DNA of 64,000 nucleotides from Streptomyces sp. HUAS 15-9 (GCF_025642155.1 NZ_CP106798.1:8556001-8620000); one strand, 5' to 3'. Positions 52,930 through 62,389 are shown, numbered from the stretch's first letter. Translations and numbers: made by a program. The notes: generated from the letters alone by a model not told the origin.

Positions 52930-53115
52930 GGCCGCGAGGACCGTGGCTCTCATGGTCTGTCGCCCAGGAACACACACGCCCATCGCCAGCGCCATGAGGA
53001 TGAGGCTGCCGCAGCGATGCCCGGCACGCGACGTGACGGAAATCCTGGATCACGCTGCTTCTGGTTGACAGAGGACGGCGTCGAGCCACTTCATCACGGC
53101 GAACCCGGGCCAGGC

Positions 53116-53442
53116 TCAGCCGTTCTCCCGGCCGGGAAGTGGCGTCCCCTGGAGGAACTTTCGATAAGTGTCTGCGGCATCAACCTCGATGGTCGGCCCT
53201 TCCGGTCCGTACCGTGTGTCGCTCCGGTCGCGCTTGGGGCCGGAGATCCAGAAATCCTCACCGGTCTCGACGTCGTAGAAGTTGGCGTCGAACAGGCCGA
53301 GACCCGTGGCGCGCCGCAGCGTCCGCCCTTGGAAGTACGCCGTTTTCCAGGTCTTGGAGAAGTCCACCCACCCGATCCACGAGGGCCCACGGTCGGTGTC
53401 GTAGCCCGTTTTGAGCTGTACGAACATGATTCTGCGAGTCAT
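53116..53442 (-). CDS. Conserved hypothetical protein
   Basis: 108 aa. MFVQLKTGYDTDRGPSWIG, TWKTAYFQGRTLRR, DANFYDVETGEDFWISGPKRD and DTRYGPEGPTIEVD form a pattern I associate with a widespread Streptomyces family of unknown function. All-beta in look, cytosolic. ATG 53442. Diverges from the S33 peptidase gene across 253 bp that hold nothing else. Confidence 0.7.
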   Translation of the reverse strand: MTRRIMFVQLKTGYDTDRGPSWIGWVDFSKTWKTAYFQGRTLRRATGLGLFDANFYDVETGEDFWISGPKRDRSDTRYGPEGPTIEVDAADTYRKFLQGTPLPGRENG

Positions 53443-53695
53443 GGTCCCAGCGTGGCCGATCGAACCACGTCGGCCAATCGAGTTTTGCGGATGCTGCGGC
53501 CACGACGATTGGGGTCCGGCCCCCACGAGACCGGACGGTGCGGATGGCAATCAGCCCGTCCGGGTTCTCATCCGCACGTCTGATTCTGAGTACGCCGGGA
53601 GTTGGAACAAGACCGCCCCGCAGATGGATTCGCCCGCCACCGCGAACACGAAATCGTCGTGCCGTCACCGAAGTTGACAGAAAGGTACGGCAATC

Positions 53696-55276
53696 GTGCG
53701 GATAGGACGTATGGCGCCCCTGCTCGCTGTGGGGGTCACGGCGACTCTGATCCCCGCCCTCGCCCCGGCCCAGGCATCCGCGGCGGAACCGCTGCGGAGA
53801 TTCGAGAACCAGAAGCCCGCGTGGCACCGATGCGACGCATCACTGCCTGCCGCGTTCCAGTGCGCGACGATCAGGGTGCCGCTCGACTACAGCCGCCCCG
53901 ACTCCAAGACGATCGAACTGGCCATCTCCCGCATGAAGACCAGTGTCCCCGGCAAGCGGCACGGCGCGATCCTCTTCAACCCCGGCGGTCCGGGCGGCGA
54001 AGGCCTGGACATGCCGGCCATGATGAAGGACACGATGCCCCAGAAGGTCCGCGAGCGGTACGACCTCATCGGGTTCGACCCGCGTGGCGTGGGCCGCAGC
54101 AGCCCGCTCACCTGCGGTCTCACAGTCCCGCAGCAGAACATCGAACACCCCTACAGGTCGGCGACGTTCAGCCGCGACGTCAAGTGGGCCCGGACCGTGG
54201 CCGACAAGTGCCGTGCCAAGAACGGCGACAAGCTGCCGTACTTCACCACCCGTAACACCGTCCGCGACATGGACGTCATTCGCGCCGTTCTGGGCGAGAA
54301 GAAGATCTCCTACCTGGGCTACTCCTACGGCACGTACCTGGGCGCCGTCTACGCGCAGATGTTCCCCGAGCGGACCGATCGCTTCGTGCTGGACAGCGCG
54401 GTCGACCCCGCACGGGTCTGGCGCGGCATGATCCAGGTCTGGGCGGAGGGCGCCGAGCCGGCCTTCACGCGCTGGACGAAGTGGACCGCACAGCGCCATC
54501 GCACCTACAAACTCGGCAACACCCCGGCCGCGGTGAAGAAGACGTTCTGGGACCTGATCGCCCGGGCCGACCGCACTCCCATCGACGTCGGTGGCGAAAA
54601 GCGCACCGGGGACGACATCCGCGCCGCCCTGCGCGCCGAGTTCTTCAGCCCCAAGTCTGCCGCCGAGGCGGTCGTCGACCTCAAGAGGGCCGCCGACGGC
54701 CATACCCCCTCCCACCCTTCCTCCGTGCCGGACGACCAGCAGGGACCGCGCCGGTCCGCTGCTCGTGCCGCCCGGCCGCCGGCCGACAACGGCTCCGCCG
54801 TCTTCTGGACCGTCGTCTGCGGTGACACCGCGGCCTGGCCGCGCGACCCCGAGCAGTACCGGCGTGACGCGATCCGGGACAAGGCCAAGTACCCGCTCTA
54901 CGGCGACTTCGGCTCCAACATCACGCCCTGTGCGTTCTGGGGCAAGCCGGCCGAACCGGTCACCGCGGTGGACAGCAACGTCGGCCTGCTCACCGTCCAG
55001 AACCAGTGGGACCCCCAGACGCCCCTGACCAGCGGCCTCGGCATGCACCACGCTCTGAAGGGCTCGCGCATGGTGTACGTCAAGGGCGGCGAGGGCCACG
55101 GCGTCTACTCCGAAGACCCGCGCTCCTGCGCCAACCGCACCATCAACGCCTACCTGAGCAACGGAAAGCTTCCGGCGCAGGACGTCACCTGCACAGCGTC
55201 CGGCCGCCAGAGCCCCGGCGTGAACCAGCGCATCGTCCCGACGCCCCAGCACACACCGGAAGCACCCCGCTTCTGA
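53696..55276 (+). CDS. Secreted alpha/beta hydrolase, S33 tripeptidyl aminopeptidase-like
   Basis: 526 aa. Signal peptide RIGRMAPLLAVGVTATLIP, ending AQASAAEP near residue 28. Alpha/beta-hydrolase core: ILFNPGGPGGEGLDMPA (oxyanion), DLIGFDPRGVGRSSPL, catalytic Ser in GYSYGTYLG, Asp in NQWDPQTPL, His in GGEGHGVYS, with the C-terminal TAP domain. Releases tripeptides or dipeptides from peptides. GTG start with AAAGG upstream. Confidence 0.9.
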   Translation: MRIGRMAPLLAVGVTATLIPALAPAQASAAEPLRRFENQKPAWHRCDASLPAAFQCATIRVPLDYSRPDSKTIELAISRMKTSVPGKRHGAILFNPGGPGGEGLDMPAMMKDTMPQKVRERYDLIGFDPRGVGRSSPLTCGLTVPQQNIEHPYRSATFSRDVKWARTVADKCRAKNGDKLPYFTTRNTVRDMDVIRAVLGEKKISYLGYSYGTYLGAVYAQMFPERTDRFVLDSAVDPARVWRGMIQVWAEGAEPAFTRWTKWTAQRHRTYKLGNTPAAVKKTFWDLIARADRTPIDVGGEKRTGDDIRAALRAEFFSPKSAAEAVVDLKRAADGHTPSHPSSVPDDQQGPRRSAARAARPPADNGSAVFWTVVCGDTAAWPRDPEQYRRDAIRDKAKYPLYGDFGSNITPCAFWGKPAEPVTAVDSNVGLLTVQNQWDPQTPLTSGLGMHHALKGSRMVYVKGGEGHGVYSEDPRSCANRTINAYLSNGKLPAQDVTCTASGRQSPGVNQRIVPTPQHTPEAPRF

Positions 55277-55392
55277 CACACCTCGCCCGGACCTCGGCAT
55301 CGGCATGGAACCGCCGCCCCATGCGCCGAGGTCTCGACACATGGGCACTATGGGACTGGAGAGGGGAGGGGAAGAGGAGAGGAGAAGTAGCG

Positions 55393-56238
55393 ATGGCCGA
55401 GCGCGTCATTGAGGCGGATGGCGTCGAACTGTGCACCGAGTCCTTCGGTGACCCGTCGGATCCGCCCATTCTGCTGATCATGGGCATCGGGGCTTCGATG
55501 CTCTGGTGGGAGGAGGGCTTTTGCCGGATGCTCGCCGAGGGCGGGCGCTTCGTGATCCGCTACGACCACCGCGACACCGGCCGATCGGTCACGTACGAGC
55601 CGGGTCGTCCCGGATACACCGGCGCGGACCTGGTCGGTGACGCCGCCGGCGTGCTGGACGCCCATGAGATCCCGGCGGCGCACGTCGTGGGTGTCTCGGC
55701 CGGAGGGGCACTCGCGCAGCGGCTCGCGCTCGACCACGCCGATCACGTCCTCTCACTCGTCCTGATCAGTACATCGTCCGCTGTGCCCGGCGACTGCGAG
55801 CTTCCGCCGCCGACCCAGGAGTTCATGCGGTTCGTCTCGGCCGTTCACGTCGATCGGTCGGATGCCGACTCGGTGATCGATCACCAGGTGGCCTACGCGC
55901 GCGTGCTCGCGGGGGGCCGGCGCCCGTTCGACGAGACCGCCGCTCGCGGCCTTGTCCGTCGTGACGTCGAGCGCGCGCACGATTTCACCGCGGCCCGAAA
56001 CCACGACTCCCTTCCGGACGGCGAGTTCTCACGAGCGCCCCTGTCCTCGATCGCTGTGCCCACGCTGGTGATCCATGGGACCGCCGATCCGATGTTCCCG
56101 CTCCGGCACGGTGAGGCACTCGCGGAACAGGTCCCCGAGGCAAGGCTGTTGACTCTCGAAAACGCCGGTCACGGGGTCGAGCGAGCCGACTGGACGACGA
56201 ACGTCTCCGCGATCCTGGAACACACGGCCGCGGAATAG
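55393..56238 (+). CDS. Alpha/beta hydrolase (cytosolic)
   Basis: 281 aa. VIEADGVELCTESFG, MGIGASMLWW, YDHRDTGRSV, nucleophile Ser in GVSAGGALAQ, Asp in IHGTADPMFP and His in NAGHGVERAD are all in place. Similar proteins are annotated as epoxide hydrolase- or esterase-like; the substrate is unknown. AGAGGAGAAG precedes the ATG. No signal peptide, unlike its neighbours. Confidence 0.88.
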   Translation: MAERVIEADGVELCTESFGDPSDPPILLIMGIGASMLWWEEGFCRMLAEGGRFVIRYDHRDTGRSVTYEPGRPGYTGADLVGDAAGVLDAHEIPAAHVVGVSAGGALAQRLALDHADHVLSLVLISTSSAVPGDCELPPPTQEFMRFVSAVHVDRSDADSVIDHQVAYARVLAGGRRPFDETAARGLVRRDVERAHDFTAARNHDSLPDGEFSRAPLSSIAVPTLVIHGTADPMFPLRHGEALAEQVPEARLLTLENAGHGVERADWTTNVSAILEHTAAE

Positions 56239-56371
56239 ATGCGGGCCGCAGTCCGCCGAGGGCGTGAACCGACGAACCGACCGACCCACTCGCACGCCTG
56301 GCTGGAACCGCCCGCCCCCTGTGGTCGTCTTGTGCGCTGACTGTGTACAAAACAGGAACGCGGGGGACGTT

Positions 56372-57496
56372 GTGACACGGAACGTGACGAAGGCCGGTCT
56401 CATGGTGGTGGCCGTGGCGACGATGATCGGGGCTTCGGCCTGCGGCGGGGAAGCCGGTGCGGCGGCCGGGGCGAGCGGCGCGAAGCTCCCCGCGCACGGG
56501 AAGGGGGCGTCCGTGGCGCCCTCCGCGGACGGGACGTCGTCCGGCTCGGGGCCGACGTCTCCCGACGCCGTGGGGAAGCTGTCCGGGATCGCGCGGACCG
56601 GGGCGTCGCCCATCACCCGGCACGTGCCGTGGAACCTGGACATTCTGGACCAGCGGTCGCGGCCGCTGAACGGGAAGTTCACCACCACCGCCACGGGCAA
56701 GGGCGTTCATGTCTACGTGATCGACACCGGGATGGACATCGCCCACAAGGAGTTCGGCGGACGCGCCCACCTCGGCGCCGACTTCGTGGGCCCGAAGGAC
56801 TCCGGTGACTGCTTCAGCGAGGCGGGGACCGGCCACGGCACGTTCGTCGCGGGCATCATCGGCGGGGCGAGGTACGGGGTGGCGCCCAAGGCGGAACTCG
56901 TACGGGTCCAGGGCATCGTGTGCGAGAGCGACGGCGGTGGCTCCCCGGCGGCGGCCGAGGCGGCCTTGGTGAAGTCGGTCAAATGGGTCACCGCGCACGC
57001 GCAGAAACCCGCGGTGGTGAACATGTCGCTCAACCTCGACCACCGGTCGGCGGCCCTGGAGTCCGCCGTGAAGAAGATGGTCGATGCGGGGATCCCGACA
57101 GTGGTGTCGGCCGGCAACTTCCATGACGACGCCTGCAAGCACTCCCCGGCCGGCGTCCCCGGCACTATCGTCGTGGCGGCCTCCACCTCGAACGACCGCG
57201 TGTGGAGCGACGGCGGCTCCTACGGATCGGACTACGGACGGTGCGTGGACCTGTACGCCCCCGGCCAGAAGGTGACCGCCGCCCTCGCCGGCGGTGGTAC
57301 TACCACGGAGAACGACGGCGCGACGTCCTGGGCCGCGCCGCATGCGACCGGCGTGATCGCGCTCTACCTGTCGGCACACCCCCACGCCACGGCCAACCAG
57401 GTCCACGTCTGGCTCGACCACACGGCCACCCGTGGTGTCGTGCGCGGCGTCCGCTCCGACACGCCCAACCGGCTGCTCAACACCGGCGGCCTCTGA
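56372..57496 (+). CDS. S8 (subtilisin-like) serine peptidase lipoprotein
   Basis: 374 aa from GTG 56372 (GGGGGA 3 nt upstream). Lipobox IGASACGG puts a lipidated Cys near residue 24; a Gly/Ser/Ala linker follows. The catalytic domain has Asp in VIDTGMD, His in GTGHGTFVAGI, the oxyanion Asn in VVSAGNFHDDAC, and Ser in GATSWAAPHATG. Cys pairs (GDCFSE, GIVCES, DACKHS, GRCVDL) suggest proteinase-K-like disulfides. Little or no inhibitor propeptide (about 50 aa region before the core). Membrane-anchored extracellular protease. Confidence 0.9.
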   Translation: MTRNVTKAGLMVVAVATMIGASACGGEAGAAAGASGAKLPAHGKGASVAPSADGTSSGSGPTSPDAVGKLSGIARTGASPITRHVPWNLDILDQRSRPLNGKFTTTATGKGVHVYVIDTGMDIAHKEFGGRAHLGADFVGPKDSGDCFSEAGTGHGTFVAGIIGGARYGVAPKAELVRVQGIVCESDGGGSPAAAEAALVKSVKWVTAHAQKPAVVNMSLNLDHRSAALESAVKKMVDAGIPTVVSAGNFHDDACKHSPAGVPGTIVVAASTSNDRVWSDGGSYGSDYGRCVDLYAPGQKVTAALAGGGTTTENDGATSWAAPHATGVIALYLSAHPHATANQVHVWLDHTATRGVVRGVRSDTPNRLLNTGGL

Positions 57497-57571
57497 CCTG
57501 CGCCGGCCGCCCCGGACGAGGGCGACTGCGTCCACGCCGCTGCCCCTGATTTCGCATGTAGGTTTTACCGT

Positions 57572-57594
57572 CCCGTGGTTGCCGCCCCCACGGG
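57572..57594 (+). terminator. Hairpin after the S8 peptidase gene
   Basis: CCCGTGG (57572-57578) pairs with CCACGGG (57588-57594). Confidence 0.45.
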
Positions 57595-57687
57595 TCCGTC
57601 GGATTCTTGGTCACCATGCCGTCGGGCAACTGGTTCTGCTGGTCACGGGGGGTGGACAGGTCCCTCCGCGTTGAGCGGGGAATGTTC

Positions 57688-58668
57688 ATGCACCTCGAGT
57701 TCCGGCACCTCCGTGTCCTGCTGACTGTCGCCGAGGCCGGCAGCATCCGCAAAGCCGCCGCACGGCTGCAGCTTTCTCAGCCGGCCATGAGTGCTCAGCT
57801 GAAGCGGATCGAACACGAGTTGGGCGGCCCGCTCTTCATCCGCAGTGCCGATGGGGTGAAGCCGAACGAGAACGGACAGTACGTCCTGCGCTGCGCCCGT
57901 GACCTCGTCGTCGGCTTCGACCGGCTTCGCGAGCACGCGCGCTCGGCGGCCGAGGCGGACAGACAGGCCACCGCCCCGCTGAGGGCGGGCGGAACCGCCG
58001 GCGCTCTGGTGTCCCTGCTGGTCTCCGCCCTCTTCGAACTCGTCCCGGAACGAAGGCTCACCATAGATGCCCGCCGCTCCGTGCATACCCTGGTGAAATC
58101 GCTGAGCCTGTCGAAATGCGACATCGCGGTGTTCGGCGAGTTCCCGGGCTTCCCTCTTTCGGTCGGCGAGTCGGTGGCTACGCGCACACTGCTCCGTGAG
58201 CCGGTCTTCGTCCTGCTCGCCGAGGACCACCCACTGGCGCGCCGGCAGATGGTCGGTCTCCATGAGCTGGCGGGTGAGGACTGGGTCATGCCGGAGGCCG
58301 ACGAGAGCGGTGTGCACGCGTACCTTCATCTCACCTGCCAGTCGGCGGGATTCACTCCGCGCATCGCCCATGTGACGTCGGACCTGTCCGTGGCGCAGAT
58401 CCTGGTCGCCGGCCGGCGAGCCGTCTGCGGGGTGTGGCCCACCGCCGATGTGTCCGCGCGAGGCACCGTGCAGCGGCCGCTCGTGGACGTCCCGTTCCAC
58501 CGACGGCTGCTGCTGGCCTGGAATACGGAATCGGTTCCGCCCGAGCTCGCCGACGCGGCCTGCGAGCGTCTGCTGACCGCCTATCTGTCGCTGGTGCAGC
58601 AGCGGCCACAGTATCTGGCCTGGTGGGAGGACGGCGGCGGGGACTTCGCCCTCGGCGAGGGCAGGTGA
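57688..58668 (+). CDS. LysR-family regulator, probable regulator of the adjacent M4 protease
   Basis: 326 aa. HTH at 1-60: FRHLRVLLTVAEAGSIRKAA, ARLQLSQPAMSAQLKRIEHEL. Effector domain from about 95 (GAVFELVPE-like core, VFVLLAEDHPLA, VMPEADESGVHAYL). ATG 57688 has GGGGA upstream; ATG 57682 is possible. It reads toward the M4 gene 146 bp on, with a palindrome between. This recalls the LysR regulators paired with secreted metalloproteases in Streptomyces, though those are usually divergent. Confidence 0.88.
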   Translation: MHLEFRHLRVLLTVAEAGSIRKAAARLQLSQPAMSAQLKRIEHELGGPLFIRSADGVKPNENGQYVLRCARDLVVGFDRLREHARSAAEADRQATAPLRAGGTAGALVSLLVSALFELVPERRLTIDARRSVHTLVKSLSLSKCDIAVFGEFPGFPLSVGESVATRTLLREPVFVLLAEDHPLARRQMVGLHELAGEDWVMPEADESGVHAYLHLTCQSAGFTPRIAHVTSDLSVAQILVAGRRAVCGVWPTADVSARGTVQRPLVDVPFHRRLLLAWNTESVPPELADAACERLLTAYLSLVQQRPQYLAWWEDGGGDFALGEGR

Positions 58669-58694
58669 CCGGCTGGGTCACGGTCCCGACACCC

Positions 58695-58712
58695 TATAGC
58701 TCCGAAGCTATA
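58695..58712. promoter_or_regulatory. AT-rich palindrome between LysR and M4 protease genes
   Basis: TATAGCT (58695-58701) and AGCTATA (58706-58712) are perfect inverted arms around CCGA, in DNA that is otherwise GC-rich. It lies 103 bp before the M4 start. A likely LysR binding site. Confidence 0.6.
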
Positions 58713-58814
58713 TCCCAGATGAAGTCACGTCAGGGACATGTCACCTGTTGAACACTTCGCGTCAACGTCCGAGGACGTCGTCACCCCACGCCCGAGCGAA
58801 GGAATCACCCCGTC

Positions 58815-60416
58815 ATGTCCCGTCCTTTTCTTGCCCTTTCCGCGATGGTCGCCATCGGCGTCATCACCACGGGTGCGATGGCCATACCCGCGCACTCGCA
58901 GAGCAACGCGGTACAGCGCGGAAACTCCGTCCGCGATACGGCGATATCCCAGGCCAAGGCGAACGTGACCCGGCACGCCGACACCTTCGGGTTCGGCGCG
59001 GGCCAGTCGCTCCAGGTCAAGGACGTCGTGATCGACGCCGACGGCACCCAGCACGTCCGCTTCGAGCGGACCTACCGCGGTCTTCCCGTCGTCGGCGGCG
59101 ACTTCGTCGTCCACCAGAACGCCGACGGCTCGTTCAAGGGATCTGCCCGCGCCAAGGCCCACAAAGTGGCGCTCAAGTCCGTCGCGCCCGCCGTCGACGC
59201 CAAGGGCACCGCGGCCGGCGCCCTGAAGCGCTCGCAAGGGTTGGTGCGCAACGCCAAGTCCACCCCCGAGTTGATCGTATGGGCTGCTGACGGTGCCCCG
59301 CGCCTGGCCTGGCGCACCACCGTGCAGGGCGTGGGCGACAAGGGCCAGCCGCACGGCGAGGTCTTCGTCACCGACGCCACCACCGGCGCGGCGATCGAGA
59401 ACTACGACGTCGAGCACGAGGCGACCGGCACCGGCCACTCCGAGTACACCGGTGACGTCAGCATCGACACCACCCAGCAGGCCGACGGCACGTTCGCCCT
59501 GGTCGACCCGGTGCGCGGCCACATCACCAAGGACGCGCACAATGTGTCGTCCTCGTCCCTGAAAAGCACCTCCGGCACCCTGTTCACCGATGCCGACAAC
59601 ATCTGGGGCGACGGCAGGAAGTTCTCCACCGACCGCGCCACCGCCGCCGTCGACGCGCACGCCAACACCGCGGAGACGTTCGACTACTACAAGACGACCT
59701 TCGGTCGCAACGGCATCAAGAACGACGGCCGCGGCGCCACCGTCTTCGTCCACGTCGGCACCAACTGGGACAACGCCCAGTGGTCGGACTCCTGCTTCTG
59801 CATGATGACCGGCGACGGCAACGGCGGCACGGACCCCGAGCAGGTCGACCTCGACACCATGGGCCACGAGATGACGCACGGTGTCACCTCGGCCACTGCC
59901 AACCTGCGCTACAGCGGTGAGTCCGGCGGCCTGAACGAGGCCACCAGCGACGTCCTCGGCACCATGGTCGAGTGGTACGCCAACAACCCGGTCGACACCC
60001 CCGACTACCTTTTCAGCGACCAGTCCACCCCGCCGTGGCTGCGCCGCTTCGACAAGCCGTCCCTGGACGGCCACTCCGCCGACTGCTGGTCGAAGTCGGT
60101 CGGCCGCCTCGACGTGCACTACTCCTCGGGCGTCGGCAACCACTGGTTCTACCTCGCGAGCGAGGGCAGTGGCGCCAAGACCATCAACGGCGTCTCCTAC
60201 AACAGCCCCACCTGCAACAGCTCCACCGTCACCGGCATCGGCAACCAGAAGGCCTCCGCCATCTGGTACCGGGCGCTGACCGTCTACATGACCTCCACCA
60301 CGGACTACAAGGGCGCCCGCACCGCGACTCTGAACGCGGCGAAGGACCTCTACGGCGCCACCAGCCCCGAGTACGCCACCGTGGCCGCGGCCTGGAGCGC
60401 GGTCAAGGTTTCCTGA
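58815..60416 (+). CDS. Secreted M4 (thermolysin-like) metallopeptidase
   Basis: 533 aa. Signal peptide to about residue 28 (FLALSAMVAIGVITTGAMAIPAHS), FTP/PepSY propeptide (about 35-200, GLPVVGGDFVVHQNADG), then the peptidase M4 domain. Zinc motif HEMTH (351-355) with the third ligand Glu375 in GLNEATSD, and the C-terminal catalytic His in DVHYSSGVGNHWFYL. Broad-specificity extracellular protease, zinc and calcium dependent. Probably controlled by the upstream LysR protein. A hairpin follows. Confidence 0.93.
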   Translation: MSRPFLALSAMVAIGVITTGAMAIPAHSQSNAVQRGNSVRDTAISQAKANVTRHADTFGFGAGQSLQVKDVVIDADGTQHVRFERTYRGLPVVGGDFVVHQNADGSFKGSARAKAHKVALKSVAPAVDAKGTAAGALKRSQGLVRNAKSTPELIVWAADGAPRLAWRTTVQGVGDKGQPHGEVFVTDATTGAAIENYDVEHEATGTGHSEYTGDVSIDTTQQADGTFALVDPVRGHITKDAHNVSSSSLKSTSGTLFTDADNIWGDGRKFSTDRATAAVDAHANTAETFDYYKTTFGRNGIKNDGRGATVFVHVGTNWDNAQWSDSCFCMMTGDGNGGTDPEQVDLDTMGHEMTHGVTSATANLRYSGESGGLNEATSDVLGTMVEWYANNPVDTPDYLFSDQSTPPWLRRFDKPSLDGHSADCWSKSVGRLDVHYSSGVGNHWFYLASEGSGAKTINGVSYNSPTCNSSTVTGIGNQKASAIWYRALTVYMTSTTDYKGARTATLNAAKDLYGATSPEYATVAAAWSAVKVS

Positions 60417-60448
60417 CCCACCGACGTACCGCCTGATCCATCGGAGCG

Positions 60449-60484
60449 GGCCCGGACGACGCCCCCACAGCCGTCGCCCGGGCC
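60449..60484 (+). terminator. Terminator hairpin after the M4 protease gene
   Basis: GGCCCGGACGACG (60449-60461) pairs with CGTCGCCCGGGCC (60472-60484), one mismatch. Confidence 0.6.
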
Positions 60485-60554
60485 GGCTTCCGTGCTGCTG
60501 CACGAGCTGGTGGATACGGCCTTCTGCCCAGTTGAGCATGGCCGAGCCGATGCC

Positions 60555-60917
60555 CTACTCCGAGCCGTAGTACAGCTGGAGGAACTCCTCCATCGCCGCG
60601 TCGACGCCGGCGCGATCACCGGTGGCGAGCAGGTCCAGCAGCAGACCGCGGACGGTGGCGAGTCCCAGCCGGGCGCGGTTGCGGGCCGCGGCAGGTTCCG
60701 CGCCTGCGTCGACCTCGGCGGCCACGAGCGGTTCCAGCCAGTCCGTCACGAGCCCTTCCAGGACCGGGACGGCCTCCGGGCGGCCCCGCAGCGCCTGCCC
60801 GCAGATTTCGAAGAACAGCCGCTCCTGACCGGCCAGCCGAGGGTCCGTCAGCTGCCGCCACAGCTGCCGCGCGACCTCGGCGGGTGAGAGGCCGGCTCCA
60901 GGCGGAGCCGGGACATC
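60555..60917 (-). pseudogene. C-terminal fragment of a TetR-family regulator
   Basis: The frame ending TAG at 60555 reads as the ligand domain of a TetR protein for about 120 residues: GLSPAEVARQLWRQLTD, LFFEICGQALRGRPEAVPV, LGLATVRGLLLDLLATGD, EEFLQLYYGSE. Going upstream it meets a stop (60918-60920) with no start codon and no DNA-binding domain. The region beyond, to 61038, does not carry the missing HTH in any frame. A truncated relic. Confidence 0.7.
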
Positions 60918-61038
60918 TCATGGACGTCAGCTCCTCATTGGAGAACGTTGTCATGACGGTCGCTCATGCTTCAGGCCGTATGAGTGATCGTCAAGAGCGA
61001 GAATCCAAGGAGGAGTTGGAATTCCCGGTCACCGGGGC

Positions 61039-61830
61039 TCAGTCCGCTGAGGGCGTCTCCGCTTCGACTGCCGGTGAAGTCGATGTCGAGGCGGGGTCCG
61101 GAACCGGCCCGCAGCCACGCGCAGTGGAGGGCACCCCGGCAGCCTGGCCCCGTCGACGTCTGAATGCCGGGACGGCCACCAGCCCGAAACCGAGGACGGC
61201 AGCGAGCAGGTGGCCGACGGTGGTGAAGTCCGGCAGCGGCCCGGGCCACTCGGCACCGCCGAGCGGCCAGGCGAGCACGAAGACCGCCCAGGGGAGGCGG
61301 CCACGCCGGGGCAGGGCGAGTGTGCCGATCGCCATCACGGTCTGGGCACCGTAACTGACCCCGTAGTCCGAAGCCTGCCGGACGGCCGCCGGATACCAGC
61401 CGTGCCGAAGTGCGACGGTGACGACGCCGACGGTGAGCAGGGTGGCTGCGATGTGCCCGCCGAGGAACACGGCCACGGCGCGCGGCTTCCCCCACCGGCG
61501 CTCCACCCAGGCCAGGAAGCAGCAGACACCGAGGCCCAGGGTGATGAAGGTCCCCACGAATTCGATCGAGGTGACATCCGTGAGCGAACCGTCGAAGAAC
61601 AGCACGCTGCCGAGCAGGGCGGTCACCGGGTGATCGTGCAGATTGTCCAGGTTGGTGCTGAGGCGGCCCAGCAGGGTGGTCGCCCGCTCGGCGGACAGCC
61701 CGTAGCCGACCCAGGCGTGACTGACGAGTAGCAGGCAGACGTAGGTGACTGTCAGCGGTGCACGGCGCGGGTACGTCCGCGCGGTACGGAGCAGGCCGCC
61801 CAAGTGGCCCGACGGGGACTGAGAGTTCAT
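61039..61830 (-). CDS. Rhomboid-like integral membrane protein
   Basis: 263 aa with about six membrane segments (TYVCLLLVSHAWVGYGL; FVGTFITLGLGVCCFLAWVE; HIAATLLTVGVVTVAL; others). A Ser in DYGVSYGAQTV and a His in TVGHLLAAV sit where a rhomboid has its GxSx and His dyad, so activity is possible but the GxSG motif is not exact. The C-terminal 45 residues are a Pro/Ser/Thr tail. The ATG at 61830 overlaps the stop of the SRPBCC fragment (ATGA), and has no other good site. Confidence 0.75.
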   Translation of the reverse strand: MNSQSPSGHLGGLLRTARTYPRRAPLTVTYVCLLLVSHAWVGYGLSAERATTLLGRLSTNLDNLHDHPVTALLGSVLFFDGSLTDVTSIEFVGTFITLGLGVCCFLAWVERRWGKPRAVAVFLGGHIAATLLTVGVVTVALRHGWYPAAVRQASDYGVSYGAQTVMAIGTLALPRRGRLPWAVFVLAWPLGGAEWPGPLPDFTTVGHLLAAVLGFGLVAVPAFRRRRGQAAGVPSTARGCGPVPDPASTSTSPAVEAETPSAD

Positions 61831-62141
61831 GCTGGGAGATTGTCCCGGTTGATCGAAGCCGAGGAGCGAAGGGGCGGCCAGTGTCGGATGGACGAGTAAG
61901 CGCCGCTCGGCCGCTGCTTTGCCGCCTTCTTCAAGGCATCGAGCCAGGTGCCGAGAGACTCGTCCAGCGCCGCGGCGAGATTGTCCCGGTCGGCGTCGAG
62001 CGGCGCGCCCGCCCAGGATTCCCGGGTGCGGACCATGACGCCGTCGCCGTCCTCCGTGAAGGTCCACTCGTGCACGCCGGTGATGCCGTGCGCGGGACCG
62101 CCCCACAGGATGCGGTGCGGGGCGACCGCGCCCGGGCACAA
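61827..62141 (-). pseudogene. N-terminally truncated SRPBCC (polyketide cyclase-like) fragment
   Basis: The frame gives RILWGGPAHGITGVHEWTF, DGDGVMVRTRESWAG, then a long helix DNLAAALDESLGTWLDALKKAAKQ, the C-terminal half of an SRPBCC/START-fold lipid-binding domain. The first half is missing: just upstream the DNA belongs to a LuxR-type remnant on the other strand. A TTG at 62141 could start a 104-aa product. The end overlaps the rhomboid start (ATGA), so this was once a two-gene operon. Confidence 0.65.
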
Positions 62142-62389
62142 CTGTTGTACGGAGAGCGGCTGTGCCGCCAGGGCCGACGGCGTGACGCGCCGGTCCGCGC
62201 TGCGCCTGGCGCATGAGCCGCTGTCCGACCTCGGCGTGGAGGCGTTCGCCGAGCGCGCCGCCGCCGAGTTGCGCGCCACGGGCGAGCAGGCCCGCAGCCG
62301 CACGTCGAAGGAATCGGACCGGCTGAATCTTCCGCAAGCTCGGCCTCATCTCACGCAGGCAACTGCGCGACCTGCCCGACATCCGTTAG
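62124..62389 (+). pseudogene. Shattered LuxR/LAL-type regulator, C-terminal remnant
   Basis: Three pieces in order on the plus strand. First ARAQLLYGERLCRQGRRRDA from 62124, then after a one-base shift near 62190 SALRLAHEPLSDLGVEAF and AERAAAELRATGEQARSRT. After loss of most of the HTH comes FRKLGLISRRQLRDLPDIR-stop (62330-62389), shifted again. Intact large LuxR-family (LAL) proteins end exactly so: helical repeats, AELRATGE, then LTPQE...SPRTV...FxKLGITSRxQLRD. Clear decay. Confidence 0.7.
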
